DNA of 64,000 nucleotides from Tetrahymena thermophila SB210 (GCF_000189635.1 NW_002476212.1:124001-188000), one strand, 5' to 3'. Numbered from the stretch's first letter, positions 25,534 to 39,400 are shown. The notes: generated from the letters alone by a model not told the origin. Program-made: numbers and translations.

Positions 25534-27912
25534 ATGAAGTTAATTTTTTTTGCTGCTTTAATATTAGCATTTAATATGATTTTCTGTAGTATATAAGTTA
25601 AAGAAATAAATTTAAAAATAACGTCTTAGGCAGAGGATTATATTTACTTAAGCTAATGCGTGAGTAGTTTTTTTATAAATAAAAGAATTGAGAACGAAGA
25701 GTTTTTAACATCAAGTGAATTGCTGGCGAGTTATGAATTTCATAAAATCAAAGATGAATAATCATAAATGATGAGAATTGGAGATTATATTATAGTTTTA
25801 GATTCTAATTTTAGATTTCTTAAATTACAAATAAAGTATGATTAGACAACTATGTCTAAACATGATTAATTTTAGATAATAAGTGGAGGTTCATACGAGC
25901 TAAAAATGTTAAAAAGCAACTTTAACAATTAAAATAACCTTTTGGAATAAAGTTTTATAAAAAATAAAGCAAAACTTCAAATGATAGATTCGCTAAACAG
26001 TAGCTTTGTTTTCATTTTAAGTGGGAAGAAAATCTACAAAGTAAACTTAGACAATCCTATTTAAAGTATTTCTTAAAACAATCACTTGTATTACTTTTAA
26101 GATAAAGAGTATATTGATGATGTTGTTTATTACTAATTTGATAATCAATAATAATAAACATAAGCTTATTTTCTTATAGCTTCACAGGGAAGCATTTATA
26201 TTTATGAATTTGATTTGAATAATTTCTAATTAAGATTCCTACAATAGTTGAAGGGGTTAAAGAATGATTAATTATAAATAAGCATGATGTATATATATAA
26301 AGATATTTTACTTCTAGTTGACTAGAGAAATGGGCTTTTTTTTTATGGTCTACCAAATAACAGTAATAGGAAAGATTTTTAAAGATTGTCTATGTATATT
26401 GAAGCTTCAGATGTAATTGATATATTTATTTCAGAATAAACTATTATAGTTGTTGAGAGCGAAGAATCTAATTCAGTTAGAGTCATCATAACAGAATACT
26501 TTTATAACATTGAAAATTTCAGAGTATTTGAGGTTAAGGAAATAGCTGAAAGATATGCTAATTATTAAAATGGATTTCTCACTTCTTCAAATTTTTATTT
26601 TATTTCTAACTTTGCTATTCATTATATAACTCTATTCTAAAATTTTTCTTAAAGCTCAAAAGCTACTTCCTCCGTTTTTGATTTCAATGACTTTTTTTTT
26701 TCCCAAGATAAAATTTTAACTAATTCTGAGAGCGTTAGGATTCATAACTTTTTAATCATTGAAAATTATAAAAACGTCTCATAACCTTTGCTTGTTGGTT
26801 TAGAAAGTAAAAAAATACATTTATTTGCTTTGGAATACTCCGCCCCGTCTGTGGAAATAAAATTTAATTATTAATAAGAGGATGATAAATAAGAAGATTA
26901 ATTAGATAATAATGAAGTTTCTTCAAATTTAGATACTCCGAATCAGGAAAATGAGAATGGCATTGAAGTTTAAAAAAATAAATAAAAAGGATTAAAATAA
27001 ATAACAGCATCTTGTGCTGTTTACGATTGCTCTTAATACGAAAAACAGATTTAGACTCAATTATAAAATGGAATGCTTAGCAAAGAGTAAATTTTTACTT
27101 CTATATAAAATTATAATGAGCATGAAATATTAGTTTTTAAAGACTTCTGCTTGATTACTATATAGATCGATTTCTCTTTGCAAGAAAAGTAGAGTTGGAT
27201 TTTAGGGTTATTGGGAAATAGCTTTTTGTTATATGGTCTGCTGAGTTCATTTTTATCAGTGCCGTTTTCATATTTACTTGTAAAATACTTGTTTTAATTA
27301 AAGTTAAAGTGTAAAGTAATAGACATAAAAAATTGCCCCGAATCTAAATACCAATAGTACAAAAAAAATACTCTGACAAAATAAGAAAATAATAAAGTCT
27401 ACAAATTTAAAAGGGAGAAAATTCAGAATTCTCCATAAAAATTAAGTGAAAAAAATTAATCAGAAAAGTATGATATATTAGAAAATGAGTAAATAGCACC
27501 AAATTAACTAAATTCTAAAACAAGAACTAAAAAGTAAGGAATTTAAAGTTAATTTTATCAATCATCGATTGGATAAAAACAAACTCACAATTATAGTGCA
27601 TCGGATTATCATAAAAAAGATATTAATTTGGGCTAAATAAATTTTCTTAAAGAAAAAGTAAAGCTGTCAGAGAAAGAAAAATTAAATAAAATTAAAGAAT
27701 AATCTAATTAGAATGGGTAGAAATCAACCGCATAATAAAATCACCTTTTTTAAAAAACTATCAAAGAAAAATAAAAATCTTCTGCTGATTAGAATATTGC
27801 ATAGGAAAATAACAAATAATTAGGTTCGTAGATAATGATTACAGAAAATATCAAAACAGAAACTGATGAATTATAATACTTTAAAGTCACTAAACTAACT
27901 CATGATGACTGA
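25534..27912 (+). CDS. Predicted type I membrane protein, function unknown
   Basis: Single exon, 792 aa. The first ~20 residues (MKLIFFAALILAFNMIFCSI) look like a cleavable signal peptide. Residues about 21-550 form a well-ordered extracytoplasmic part with many short beta-strand-like segments (FVFILSGKKIYKV, AYFLIASQGSIYIYEF, ILLLVDQRNGLFFYG), suggestive of a beta-propeller-like luminal domain, with a charged Asp/Glu/Asn insert near 26870-26980. One hydrophobic segment, about residues 554-590 (SFLLYGLLSSFLSVPFSYLL), is followed by a ~200-residue Lys/Gln/Asn-rich cytoplasmic tail. The overall plan recalls ER or plasma-membrane sensors, but no kinase or other signalling domain follows the membrane segment. 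I do not recognise a family. No intron is needed. Confidence 0.75.
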
Positions 27913-28621
27913 TTTTTTTAATGAATTGTGTGTGTGGTAATGAAGCAATGTTATTTTTAAATTTTTATTTAGTAAACTTTTATTTGCAAGAAAATATAAG
28001 ATCTAAATATTAGAAACTCTTTTATTGTAAAACATAATGTATGTAATCATTAAAATATTAATTTATTTTAATATCTTTCAAAAGCATCACATTTATTTAA
28101 TAAATTAAACGAAGAATATTCATTCACGCTAAACTGACATCATTTTGAATTTAATAGTGTTAATAATTTTTATTGTATTTATTAATATATGGTATGAGAT
28201 TACACTATTTTAAATAAAGATAAATCATCTTGTATTTTTGCAAGAAAGAACTAAAAGAAGTTTAATTTAAAAATATTTTTATCTATTTTAAGATTTCAAA
28301 TTTTTTACTTTTATTTGAAAGGTAAATTATTAAATAACTTTCTATATTTTAAATGAAGAATGTTTTGTGCTAAAAAACAAATAAAACGTTTCATCAGTGA
28401 GTAAAAATAGAGAGATAAAATTTTTAGTTGAAAGTGGTGATTTCTAAAATAAAATATCTATTAAATTTACCAAGAATGCTAGATTGCTTGCAAACTCTTA
28501 AGTTTTAATACTTATATAATAAGAGTATTTTATTATTTAAACCTGAAAGAAATTAATCAATATTTTTGTAAAATCTTATAAAAAAAACTTAGTCGAAACA
28601 ACTAAATTAATATAAAAGAGA
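27913..28621. other. A+T-rich intergenic spacer
   Basis: Between two plus-strand genes. No coding pattern, RNA gene or repeat detected. Confidence 0.5.
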
Positions 28622-30634
28622 ATGCAATACTAATTAAGTGATAATTTTAAAAAGGATTAAGAAATTCTAATAAAACAAGCTCATGTTATTTGCGATAATA
28701 GATTCTAAAAAGTGCCAAATTAAATAAAAAACTAAGGGCAACTCCTTTAAACTTATGATGTAAAAACAGAGGAAATAGCAGAACCTTAGTAAATAGAGCA
28801 AGATTTTATTTCAAAAAATAATAAGCAATTAATTGGAGATAATTAAAAATAATGTCTTGGCTAAATGGCGAGCTAAAATGCTGATGAATATGTCAAAAGA
28901 GTAGCAATTAATGAAAATGACACAGTTGTTTTCTCATCAAAGATTTTTTATGAAAAAAAAGATACTTCGCAATTCAACAGGTTTGTGAATGATTCTGAAA
29001 TCTAAGTGAATAACTACATGAAAAAAATAGAAGACAATCTGATTGAGAGAAAATTAATCATCAATACATAGTACTAAAATATAATGTTTCTTGACATGTA
29101 CCAATTAATTCCAAACAATGAAATGAAGATGCTATAGTTAAAAATGGAATTAATGGAGCAGTAGCATAAAAAAGAATTGAATAGTATTTAAACATAACAT
29201 CAATATGAAATGATAGAATTGAATAATCAGCTTAAAAATAAATTGAATCAATATGAAATGCACATATAATAATAACAGTAAGTAATTAATAGTTTCGAAG
29301 CTCGCTAAATCTAGTAAAACTAAGAAACTTACTCTAAATTTAATAAAAGAATAGAATTAAAAGATTCATAAATTTAGTAAATGCAGTCCTTGATAGACCA
29401 GAAATAAAAATGCTAAGAAGATTTAGAAAAATAATTAAAATTACAGCAGTAAATTAACGACTACTTAAGATCTTAACTAGAGCATTTTGTAAACTATTAA
29501 CAAATATAAAAGTACCATTAAGATTCTTTAAATCCTACACATATCACAAATATAGAAGCAGCACATAAAAATAATATTAAGCTTGAAGAGACTTAAAACA
29601 TATAAAATTTGAAAATTTAGAATTAATTTAATTAGAATATGTAGACTTTTGAGCCTGAATCTTATACTTTCCAAAATAAAAACACTTATCCGTAACCTTA
29701 AAATAATGATATCTCACAATCAAATCAAATTGAAAGAAGTATTATTACCCCACAATAAAAAAATTAAATATAAAAGGGAGAGTAAATTAATTAGCAAAAG
29801 ACTTCTAATTCTCAAATTTGCAATTTTTAATTTACTTAAAAATAAGAAAATCAAATGCCTGAAAATACACCCTAAATTTTTAGTTAATCCCAAGCTATCT
29901 CTAGAACTAATAATATTCTTACAAATAACATTTATTAATCTTCAACCCCAATTAAAATCTCTTAAAGTGTTTTATCCGCATAATCAAAATTAAATAAAGA
30001 ATAAATACAATAAATTGAGCGTAGGCAAAGTGTAGAAACATTAAGTTTAAGCATTCACGATGACGATATAATTATTAAAAATGAAAGTTAAATTTAAAAT
30101 CTAACTTCTTATAATGATAGCTAATTATAGGTAATGAAAGACCTTAGTGTTGTTAATAATGAAAACACTGAAAAACTAAAACATTTATCTGCAAGCAATT
30201 CTGAATAAGAAGAAGTAAAATCTGTTAAACAATCAGCCAAAAATGTGCCAAAAAATTTTATAAAAGCTTTTAAATCTTTTATGAACTCAGCTGGAGAAAA
30301 ACTTGTTATTAAAAATTTAAAAAATTATTAAAGTGATGATGAGTATGAAAGACTAAAAAGAAAGCTAAATGGTATAATAAAATGTAACAAAATTAATAAC
30401 GAAATGATTGTCTATCTAATATAAGACGAAGAATACAGAGATGTATTTGGCTTTTTCCTTCAAAACAGAGGAATCATCTGGATAGAAGAATCCTAAATTA
30501 AAGATAAAGAGATACATGCTAAGTACTTAGAGAGGTATGTTAAAGCTTTCTCAGATAGTAAATACTTAGGGAAAATAAAAATAAACTAAAAAAAAAATTA
30601 TAAACCAATTCAAGTACCAGATTATTGTAAATGA
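28622..30634 (+). CDS. Coiled-coil protein with a conserved-looking C-terminal domain, unknown
   Basis: Single exon, 670 aa. Residues about 145-320 are a Gln/Glu/Lys-rich coiled coil (QLKMELMEQQHKKELNS, ELNNQLKNKLNQYEM). A polar Ser/Asn/Gln linker follows. The last ~150 residues are of normal complexity: VPKNFIKAFKSFMNSAGEK, then IVYLIQDEEYRDVFGFFLQ and RGIIWIEES, then KYLERYVKAFSDSKYLGKI. I do not recognise this domain. The start ATG lies directly after an A-rich stretch and opens the frame. Neighbours give no functional hint. A 114-residue plus-strand frame inside it at 29649-29993 is a shadow. Confidence 0.75.
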
Positions 30635-31142
30635 AATTAATTTAAAGCCCGCTCTTCCTTTTCTAACAAATTAAAAATATTTATAAATATTAAAAACAAA
30701 TAAATAAAATATATTAAAATACTAAATTTCTGTTTATACTTAATTTTAATTTATTACATACTTAATTCATTTTAATTTATCATTATGTTTTAATTAATTG
30801 TAATTTATCATTATATCTTTATTAATAGTAATTTTTTATTATATCTTTATTAATTGTAATTTTTCATTATATCTTTATCAATTTTAATTTATCACTATAT
30901 CTTTGTTAATTTTAGGATTACTTGACTTAAAATTCAATTAATTTGATATGGACAATACACTTATTGCAGCTTTAATTTCTTATTCATGCTTTATAAAACC
31001 AATAAAATACTTCTAACTATTTAATTTAAATAGTTATTAATAATTGGCTAGTTATAATTTAAGATCTTAATTTTCAAAAATTTAAAAAAGTTAATTAATA
31101 TAAATATCAATAGATAGATTAAGATTGATTTAGCAAATAAAA
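30635..31142. other. Intergenic spacer with 28-nt minisatellite
   Basis: Between the coiled-coil gene and the TEX9 gene. The only structure is the 28-nt tandem repeat listed separately. Confidence 0.55.
30770..30909. repeat. 28-nt tandem repeat, five copies
   Basis: Five consecutive 28-nt units of the form T(T/A)(T/G)TAATTTaTCATTATaTCTTTaTTAA start at 30770, 30798, 30826, 30854 and 30882. Copies differ by a few substitutions with no length change; a weaker copy may precede them. Confidence 0.85.
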
Positions 31143-32592
31143 ATGGATGATAAAATCAAAAATAAATGGGATTAGTTTAAGTCTAAAGAAGAGGAGTACC
31201 TAAAAATGAATGAACAATTAGAAGAGAGAAGAAAAAACATATAAAACAGATTGGTATGTATGCATTTTAAATAAAATAGACTAGCATTTAAATAATTTAA
31301 AAGAATTAAAAAGAATAAGAAAATAGCAATGATGCAGATTACGATGTGAATTTAGATGATGAATAAAATTATCATGACTAAAACGAAAATTAAGATGGCG
31401 AATATGATGAATTTGGTTTAAATGAAAATGAATATAATGAAGAATAAGAAGACGAGTAGGATGATAAGCCAAAAGAATTTTCAAATAGAGATTATATAAA
31501 TAAAATAATTCAAAGAGTCAATCAAGAAGATGATGATGTGGGCGAAACCATTAATTACAAAAAAAACAAAAATTAAAATAAATAACAATAAAACAATGAT
31601 GATGGAGAAGAAGCAAAGTAAGCAGATGATTTTGACGACGATGATGACGATATTGATGCAGAAAAATTACTTAAGAAGCAAGAATAGTTAGAAGAAAAAT
31701 TAAATAAGTATAAAAAAATTGACTAGAAAAAGAATGAAGAACTGATTGAACTAGAAATGTTAGTTGAAGAGCAAGGTATTTATTTAATAAGTTATTTATT
31801 ATGACTATAATTAATTAGCTTTGATTAATATAAAAATTAAAATTAATAGAAAAAATCATTAGAGTATAGCGAATCAGAAAAGATGGTTTGTTAAGCGAAA
31901 TAGATTCTTTATAAGATGCTTTGAAAGTAAAAGAGAGTATTTTAAGCTAATTGGGAGAAAAAGGGAAATCTTTTGAAGAGGAAACAGAATCCTATCAAGT
32001 TTAAATAAATTTATTAAATGAAAAAATGGAAGAAACCAAAAAGATGATAGTAAAGTTAGGATAATAAAAGCAGCAGGAGGATAAAGATTGCAAATCTGTT
32101 CAAAATGTAAATTTTAATAAAACAAACAAAACCATCATTTAAAATTTGATTATTCACAAAAGGAAATCGATCAAGTCAAAAAAGAAATTAAAAAAAAAGG
32201 AGTAGAACTTAATAAAAAAGATGTTAAGTAATTATTAATTTATTAACTATTAAATAAAATAAGCTTTCTGAAACGTTATAATACTTACTTAGAATAATTT
32301 TAGAATTAATAGGCTTTAAGAAGAGATAGACAAAATAAAGATGAATTTGTAGATAAACAAAGGCAATACTGCATCAGACAAGTAAGGTGATGCTAAAAAA
32401 ATAAATGAAAAACTACAATCAGACATTAAAAAACTAGATAGATAAATTTAAGAATTATTAAATGCATTTAAAAAGTAACTAAGACTTATTGACATTCTCA
32501 AAAGATAAAAAAATCACTTGATAGCAGGATAAATATTTGCCTATACAGAAGAACAATTTGTGAGTGCCATAGAAATGGGATAAAAAATTTGA
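31143..32592 (+). CDS. TEX9: TEX9 homologue
   Basis: Predicted exons 31143-31253, 31304-31775, 31850-32106, 32163-32227, 32304-32592 (397 aa). The N-terminal third is very acidic (EQEDEQDDKPKEF, FDDDDDDIDAEKL); the rest is coiled coil. The C-terminus carries the diagnostic part: LNAFKKQLRLIDILKRQKNH followed by AGQIFAYTEEQFVSAIEMGQ, matching the conserved end of TEX9 (kkQLkLIDnLkrQKmHiEAA...fTEeEFmkALeWG). TEX9 is a coiled-coil protein of ciliated organisms, reported around centriolar satellites; the molecular role is unclear. Intron 1 could instead be only 26 nt (acceptor at 31279), which would add eight residues. The last intron is fixed by frame: donor after GAT GTT AA, acceptor before A ATT AAT AGG. 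Confidence 0.75.
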
Positions 32593-32968
32593 TAAAAATG
32601 TAATTAATAAATAAATAAATAACTAAATTGATTATCTTTTTTAAATATGCAAAAAGTACATAAAAAGTATGTCAAATTTAAATACTTTTTATTGTTTCAT
32701 TATTTTAGTAGTTAAAATAAATTCTAACTCCTATGATAATTTGCCTTTTTTTTAAACACTTTCTTATTTACTTACTTTTTTACTTATTTTAGTGGATTAT
32801 AAGATTAATTTAGTAGAATTAATATTTTACTAGCTAGTTATCTATCTATATACAAATATAGCATCATAAATACAGTTAATAACATTGAAATACTATCTAA
32901 CTTATTTATTTCGTTCATTAATAAATAAATAAATTAATTAATTAATAAATAATTATATTTTATATAAA
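32593..32968. other. Spacer between convergent genes
   Basis: A/T-rich DNA between the 3' ends of the TEX9 and WDR55 homologues. Only short TTTA/AAAT runs are visible. Confidence 0.5.
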
Positions 32969-34752
32969 TCATTTAAAGTCTGAGAAGAAGTTTTAGATTT
33001 TATTTCTGTTGTGAACATTTTTTTGAGCCCTTTCAGATAATCTTACACGCTTTTATTATTTACCTTGATTTTAATTTTTCTTTTTACTAACTTCTTCATC
33101 TGAATCATCATCATCATCATCATCTGATTCTTCATCATCCATACCATCACCTCCTTTTTATTTTTACTTCTTTTACTTTTTATTGTCTTCATCTTCCATA
33201 TCTTCATCGTCATCACTGTCATCATCACTATCCTCGTCTTCGAAATCAGAATCATCCATATCATTTCCAGCTTTTTCCTTTTTAGTTCTAGGGACAGGCT
33301 CGTCACCACTTTCATAGCCTTCCCAAGTATTTTCACCAACTTAATCTCTGTTGTTTACAAACTTAGAAATATCATAGAATTTAATACTATTATCATGTGA
33401 TAAAGAGGCCAAAAATCTCCTACAATGTGATAAACTTAATTTTGTGATAGGGAAATTTTCATCTTCTTCGTGTTGTCCTAAAATTTGCAATTATTTATTG
33501 GGATAAACACTAACTCCTCTTACAAATCCATCTTCACTACCAGTAATCAAAGTATTCTCATCAAGTTTGATCTAGTTTTATAAATTAGAATTACATGAAA
33601 TCCATAAAGGAAATTTTTTTATAATATATAAAATTACCATATGATCTATAGTGTTGGCATTAAATACAATACGATCTTTGCAGTCACCAAACCAGTCCCA
33701 TTTGAATAATAAGACAATACCCTCAGATGTGCTTGTAGCGACAAATTTATCATTTTTAACTAACTAAATAGAAGTTAAATCTTCTTCCATACAATCACTT
33801 AGGGCATAAAGCTTATCCTTTGCATTATTAGATTTTCTAATATCATAAACAGCTAAAGTTCCATCAAGACTGTTCGTTATTATAAATAAAATAAATTTTC
33901 ATTTGATAATTGTAGTAAGTTAATTGAATGTTTACGAAGTGGTCAATAAGTAGTTTAAGTTTTCAGGAATAGCAACACCTGTTATAGCTTCGCTCTATTC
34001 CTCGCCTTCATAGACGCATTTACTGCTCTTTAAATCCCAAACTTTAATGTGTCCATTATCATCACCGCTAATAAGAATATCATCATTAAGGAATTTAACT
34101 AAATTGATTGATTCCCTTTATTTTTAATATAAAAAGTAAGTTTTTAATGCCTATTAAGTTTTTCTATTAATGATTTGCTTTCAATTTTAAGCAATTAGCT
34201 AGGATTTAATATAATAAAATAGAATTTATTCTTTTTTTGATATAATTTTGCATTATGTATATAATTTTTACTTGTGAGCGTCTTTGAGATGTAGAGATAA
34301 GTTGCCATTTGTGTCAATAATAGAAAATGATTTATCCTTTGAACCTGTTGCTAGATCTTTATTTTTACAAAAATGCCTTTTATAGAATTCATATTTATAG
34401 GTGGTAATGAATATTACTCAATCCATTTGGTGAAAAGCTACAAGTACGTGTTGATTATGAGTGATGCTTAAATACTGCAAGATCATTTACATCATCCGAA
34501 TTATAACCTAAGCTATTTTTGAATTTATTTTAAATAATTATGATAAAAGAATAAACAAGATATGAGGTAGGGATCTGTTTAATTTCATTTTTTAACAAAT
34601 GAAATAAAAAATATTATGTAAAATTTTATTTACATTTTAACCCAACCATTAATTAATGTGCAAGCAAGTAAATCTTTATTTGGATGGAAATCTAAATCAA
34701 ATAAGTGATCCTCTGCGAAATAGAGAGGAGGTTCCATAACATATTGTTCCAT
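32969..34752 (-). CDS. WDR55: WDR55 homologue (WD40-repeat ribosome-biogenesis factor; yeast Jip5 type)
   Basis: Predicted exons (minus) 34752-34634, 34512-34418, 34356-34272, 34115-33936, 33869-33638, 33571-32969 (437 aa). Nucleolar/nuclear WD40 propeller implicated in rRNA processing in other eukaryotes. Blades visible: FHPNKDLLACTLINGWVKI; NLATGSKDKSFSIIDTNGN; LVKFLNDDILISGDDNGHIK ending VWDLKSSKCV; TLAVYDIR; FVATSTSEGIVLLFKWDWFG (the family's 'GSSEGTIYLFNWNGFG' blade); LSHCRRFLASLSHDNSIKFY. The C-terminal tail is highly acidic, then basic, ending SERAQKNVHNRNKIQNFFSD, like the FF(x)DL end of the family. All five introns (61-156 nt) lie within the propeller and restore it. The 98-residue Met/Lys-rich minus-strand frame at 33043-33339 is a shadow. 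Confidence 0.88.
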
Positions 34753-36431
34753 TTTGCTTTTTTTTTTTGCTTAAAAGTTCTGTATTAATAAAGTATAATT
34801 TTTAATAAATTAATTAATATATTTGTGTATTTATAATTCTGTAAAAGTTAATGAACATACTGGAATCAACTATAAATAAATTTGCCTTGAAATGAATAAG
34901 ATATTTTGTATCAAAAATAGTAGTAATAATAATTCTTCTTCTTCTTCTTTTTATCCACTCCTACTTACTTAACTATTTCATATTTAATCATTTTAAAGAC
35001 CTACCTCACCTTTAAAAAATGTTCATACATATTATCATAAATTATTCTTATATTATACTAAATCAATTCTATATATTTTATTCATCAAAAGTTATTTTTA
35101 AAATACTTAAAATTTTAATTTGAAAACACTTATAATAAATTCACAATTATTGCTCTAATTAATTTTATTTTGAAAATTGCTAAAAGTAGAAGTAATTCAA
35201 TTAGATCAATTAATTAATTAACTCAAATCTAATAAAAAAATAAAAACAATTTTTTTAATTTTAAAATATTTTCTATCATCTTTCGACTGTTTAATAAAAT
35301 CAAAATATCTTTAACAGCTAAATTAAAAAGTAAAAATATTTTTATTTGATTTAAAAAATTAAGTTTTTTTAATTCAATTAATTAATTGAGCAAATTTATA
35401 ATTTTTTATTAAAATGATAAATTTATTTAAATGAAAACTATTGAATTATTTTGAGATATTCTTAGTCATAATAAATAGCTTATATGATAAGTAAGATGAA
35501 CATCTTCATCATTTCTAAAATGAAAATTTATATAAAATAAATATTTTTAATATTTATATCATATTTTTAAATGTGTTTTAAACTTGGGGTTTAATTATTA
35601 ATGGTGAATATCAAGAACTTAGTTTAAATTGATTTCATCTAATTTATTTATTTAATCACAAATAATTTTAAATTAAATTGTTTTTATTTTTTTTATATAA
35701 TTAATAATTAAACAGATTGAATATGACTGAAAGATTTACTATTTTATTTCCAAGTGCTTAATACTATTTCAAAGTGATAATAGGTATTCAGTTAATACAA
35801 ATTTATTATTACAAATTTAAAAACTTTTGAAGCGAATTAATTGCAATTTATCCTTATTTGGTAGACTTGATAGAAGCTTCGAAAGCCTTTTGATTTAAAT
35901 TTTCAAAAAATAAAAATTACTTTGGTCAATTTAAATTAAATGGATGAATTTCTAAAATAATTATTATTAAATTTTAAGGTTAAATACTTTAAAAATGCAA
36001 AATTTATAATTAAATTGATGATAAATAACTATTGCCAAAAATATTTGTCTGAGATATTAAAAATTTACTGTGGATTTTACAACAAAAATTACAATTTTAT
36101 ATTTATTTGTAAGAAAAATCTTACTTATGATTTTTATATATTTTGATTTGATATCAAATGATTAAATTTTTAACACCAATTAGAAAGAATAATGTAAATA
36201 ATTGAAGAAATATTAATTTTTAGAATTGATTACTCATTTCTTATTAATGTATTTAATTAATTTTTTGAAGTTGATTAATTTCAATTTGTAGTAAGTATAA
36301 ATACGAAAAAAGGAGGAATTAGATATTAAGTAAAAGTGAAGAAATTTAAGTAAAAAAAGCCATATAGCTGATTTGAATAGTTTAAATATAGATCAGTAGA
36401 GACAAATAATTAGATCACTCTCATTTTAGTT
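34753..36431. other. Divergent intergenic region
   Basis: About 1.7 kb of A/T-rich DNA between the 5' ends of the WDR55 homologue and the NEK kinase gene, so it holds two promoters. A short TTC run lies near 34937-34952. No coding pattern found. Confidence 0.5.
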
Positions 36432-39400
36432 ATGGCTCAAAAAGAATATAAAAAACTTTACAAAGAAATTGAGGTCATTGGCAGAGGCAATTTCGGTAAA
36501 ATTTAACTATTAATTATTATTATTGTTTATTTGATACAATTTATATTTTTCAAAAAAGGCTCAGCAACATTAGTTGAAAAATTAGACAATAAAAAGTAAT
36601 ATATAGCAAAGAAAATAGTTCTTAGTAGTTTAAACCCTAAGTAATAAGATAGTGCTCTTCAAGAAGTATATTTATTGAATTTATTACCATATTATCTTTG
36701 CATCACGCATCAATAATATCACTAAAAAATTTTAAATTATGAAGAGGAATAAATAAATATAAATAAGAATTAGTTTTATAAATGAGAGTTAAAAGTTTGA
36801 AAATAAAGAATATATTATCTATATTAATAGGCATAGTTGTTGAAGGATTTAAATCATAAAAATATAGTCTCATATATAGAAAGCTTTAAAGAAGAAGACT
36901 TATTAATAATTATCATGGAGTATTGCGAGCGTAAGCAGATTCAAATTTGTTTTTTTAGTGTTAGCAAAAATGATATCATTCATAAATAAATGCAAATAAT
37001 CGAATAACTTCTTAGCTATTATCAATTACATAGCGCTTTAAAGGTAGTTTTTAAGTATTTTTATATTTTGTGAATATTTAGATGGAGATTTAGCGTTTCA
37101 TATTAAGAGAAAGAAACAAAAGAAAGAGTATTTTCCTGAAATGTTAATCGTTAACTGGTTCTATGAACTAGCACTTTCTATAAAATATATACACGAAAAA
37201 AAGATTTTGCATAGAGACATCAAAACTTCAAATATTTTTATTACCAGAGACGGTACTATTAAAATTGGCGATTTTGGTATATCTAAAGTGTTAGAAAACA
37301 CCACTTCAGTGGCAAATACAGTGGTAGGCACTCCTTACTACATGAGGTAAGTTTTTAATATAATTTAGTCAAATCTATTTAGTGATTAATTATGTATGGA
37401 GTTTTCTAACTGAAGTATATTTTCAAGTAAGAAATGAATCTAGTGAAGTAATTTAAACTAGCTTACAAAAAAATAAATTAATTTTGTATTTATTTCTCAT
37501 GCTTTTCGTTTTCAAATGCAGCAAATGCTAACATCAATAGCTATTAATTTTTTTTAAATTTGTTTAAAATAACTCTTTTAAATTTTTTACAATATGATAT
37601 AGTCCAGAAGTTTGTGAAAGCAAACCTTATACTTATAAATCTGATATTTGGGCTTTAGGCTGCGTTTTATACGAGCTCTGTGCTCTCGAGGTAAATCAAA
37701 TCGTTTTCAAAATTTTTAGAATAGAAACTATTTATTTTCTTATCTATTTTAAATATTTATTTTTCTACTAAATTTGCTTAAAAAAATATATTAATAAAGA
37801 AATAAATATTCATTCATTTTATCTGATAAAAAAAGCATGCATTTGAATCTAATAACCTCTTAGGACTTATATTTAAAATTGTTTAACAAAATATATCTGA
37901 CATTCCTAGTTTCTATTCGAAAGAGCTTAATGATTTAATTCAGTAAGCAAACTACTTACTTAATTTTTATTTATTTAAAAATATTTAAAAATGATGATTT
38001 AATAATTAGTTTATTAGAAAATTTATGAAGCTAAATTTTTTTAATTTGTAAGATTAAAAAACTATCAGTTAAAATATTAATTAATTAATTAAAAAAAGCA
38101 AGCTTTTAAATAAAAATGAGCAGGAGAGACCAGTTATCAATGATATACTTAATGACATAAGCACTTAAAAACTCTTTAAATAATATTTAGAAGTAAGAGT
38201 AGATCCTTCACAGGTAAAATAAGATCAGCAAATAAGCCACTCAAAAAGGTCCTCAAACAATCACCATCATCACTAAGGCCTTTCGAACGTCAATGACGGG
38301 AAAGGTAACAGTACAAATAAAGAAAACAATGCACAAAACTAATTTATAATTACAGATAAAACTAACATTCCAAAAACTAACATGTAAGATGGTACTACTT
38401 CTATATAGACTGTAGATAGTTAAATATATTAAATAAATAACTAACAGCTTTAGAATGCTTAAAATCAACATCACCATGAACATAAAGAAGAACCAGAATA
38501 TAAAATAAAGGCTAAGATTATAAAAAGAAACGTTTACACTCCTGATACACTGACTAAAAACAATAGTGAGCGCCCTAGTTCATAAATTTCTAATAGCAAT
38601 ACACATGCTCATTTAAAATAAGTTGGTAATAGTAATAATACTAGTAATAACGTTAGCAACAATGTAAACAGTAATGCCAATACTAATTATACAAGCAACA
38701 ATAATATTGCAATTAGTAATAATACGAATAACAATGATTTTAAGGATGGGACTCATGATGAATATTACCATGATGAAGATCTTAATACCTTCAAATCTCA
38801 AAGAAATAAATTTGATGAATCAACTGCTATCAAACATAACAATTTTATAAAGTAGGATTCTCCAGTAACATTATAAAAAGTTAAATCATAATCTACTTTC
38901 AACCATCAGTCTAAATTTAAGAAAGAGGATGGCTCTAAGCAGTTTGATATGTTCTCATCTTCTAGAAATGCACCTCATTAACAGTAAATTTATACTTAAA
39001 ATTTTATGTTTATAAGTTTTTATATAATTTAAGAGCTGCTTCTCAACCTCATAATATTATGGTAAATAGCTAAGGGAACTAAAGAAATTAACAGTATCAG
39101 AATATTTGTTAACAAATTGCATCTCATGAATAAACATACAATCAGCCAAGTTTTGTAAAATAAACCCCAAAGTAGTTAGCATAACGTAAAAAAGAAGAAA
39201 AGACTAGACTTTAATAAGAATAATTAACAGAATACACCAAATCTTAAATAAAAAACTCTATGATATCTCGTGAGCGTTACATTCAAAATGTTTATGGCGA
39301 AAAGTTTTTATCAAATTAAAGTGTACTTAAATAATATGAAGAAAGTATTCACAAGTAGCAAAAGAATTTACATTTAGAACCTATTTAACTAAATAATATG

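Noticed and set aside
30770..30909. CRISPR-like array
   Set aside because: Units are contiguous with no spacers, diverged, and the host is a eukaryote.
31254..31279. 26-nt intron in the TEX9 gene
   Set aside because: It preserves frame, but the 50-nt version (31254-31303) fits intron sizes elsewhere better; kept only as an alternative.
33043..33339. 98-residue Met/Lys-rich minus-strand ORF
   Set aside because: Out-of-frame reading of the acidic GAT/GAA tail of the WDR55 homologue.
37141..37350. 69-residue kinase fragment as a complete gene
   Set aside because: It is only part of exon 4 of the NEK kinase; flanking exons complete the domain.
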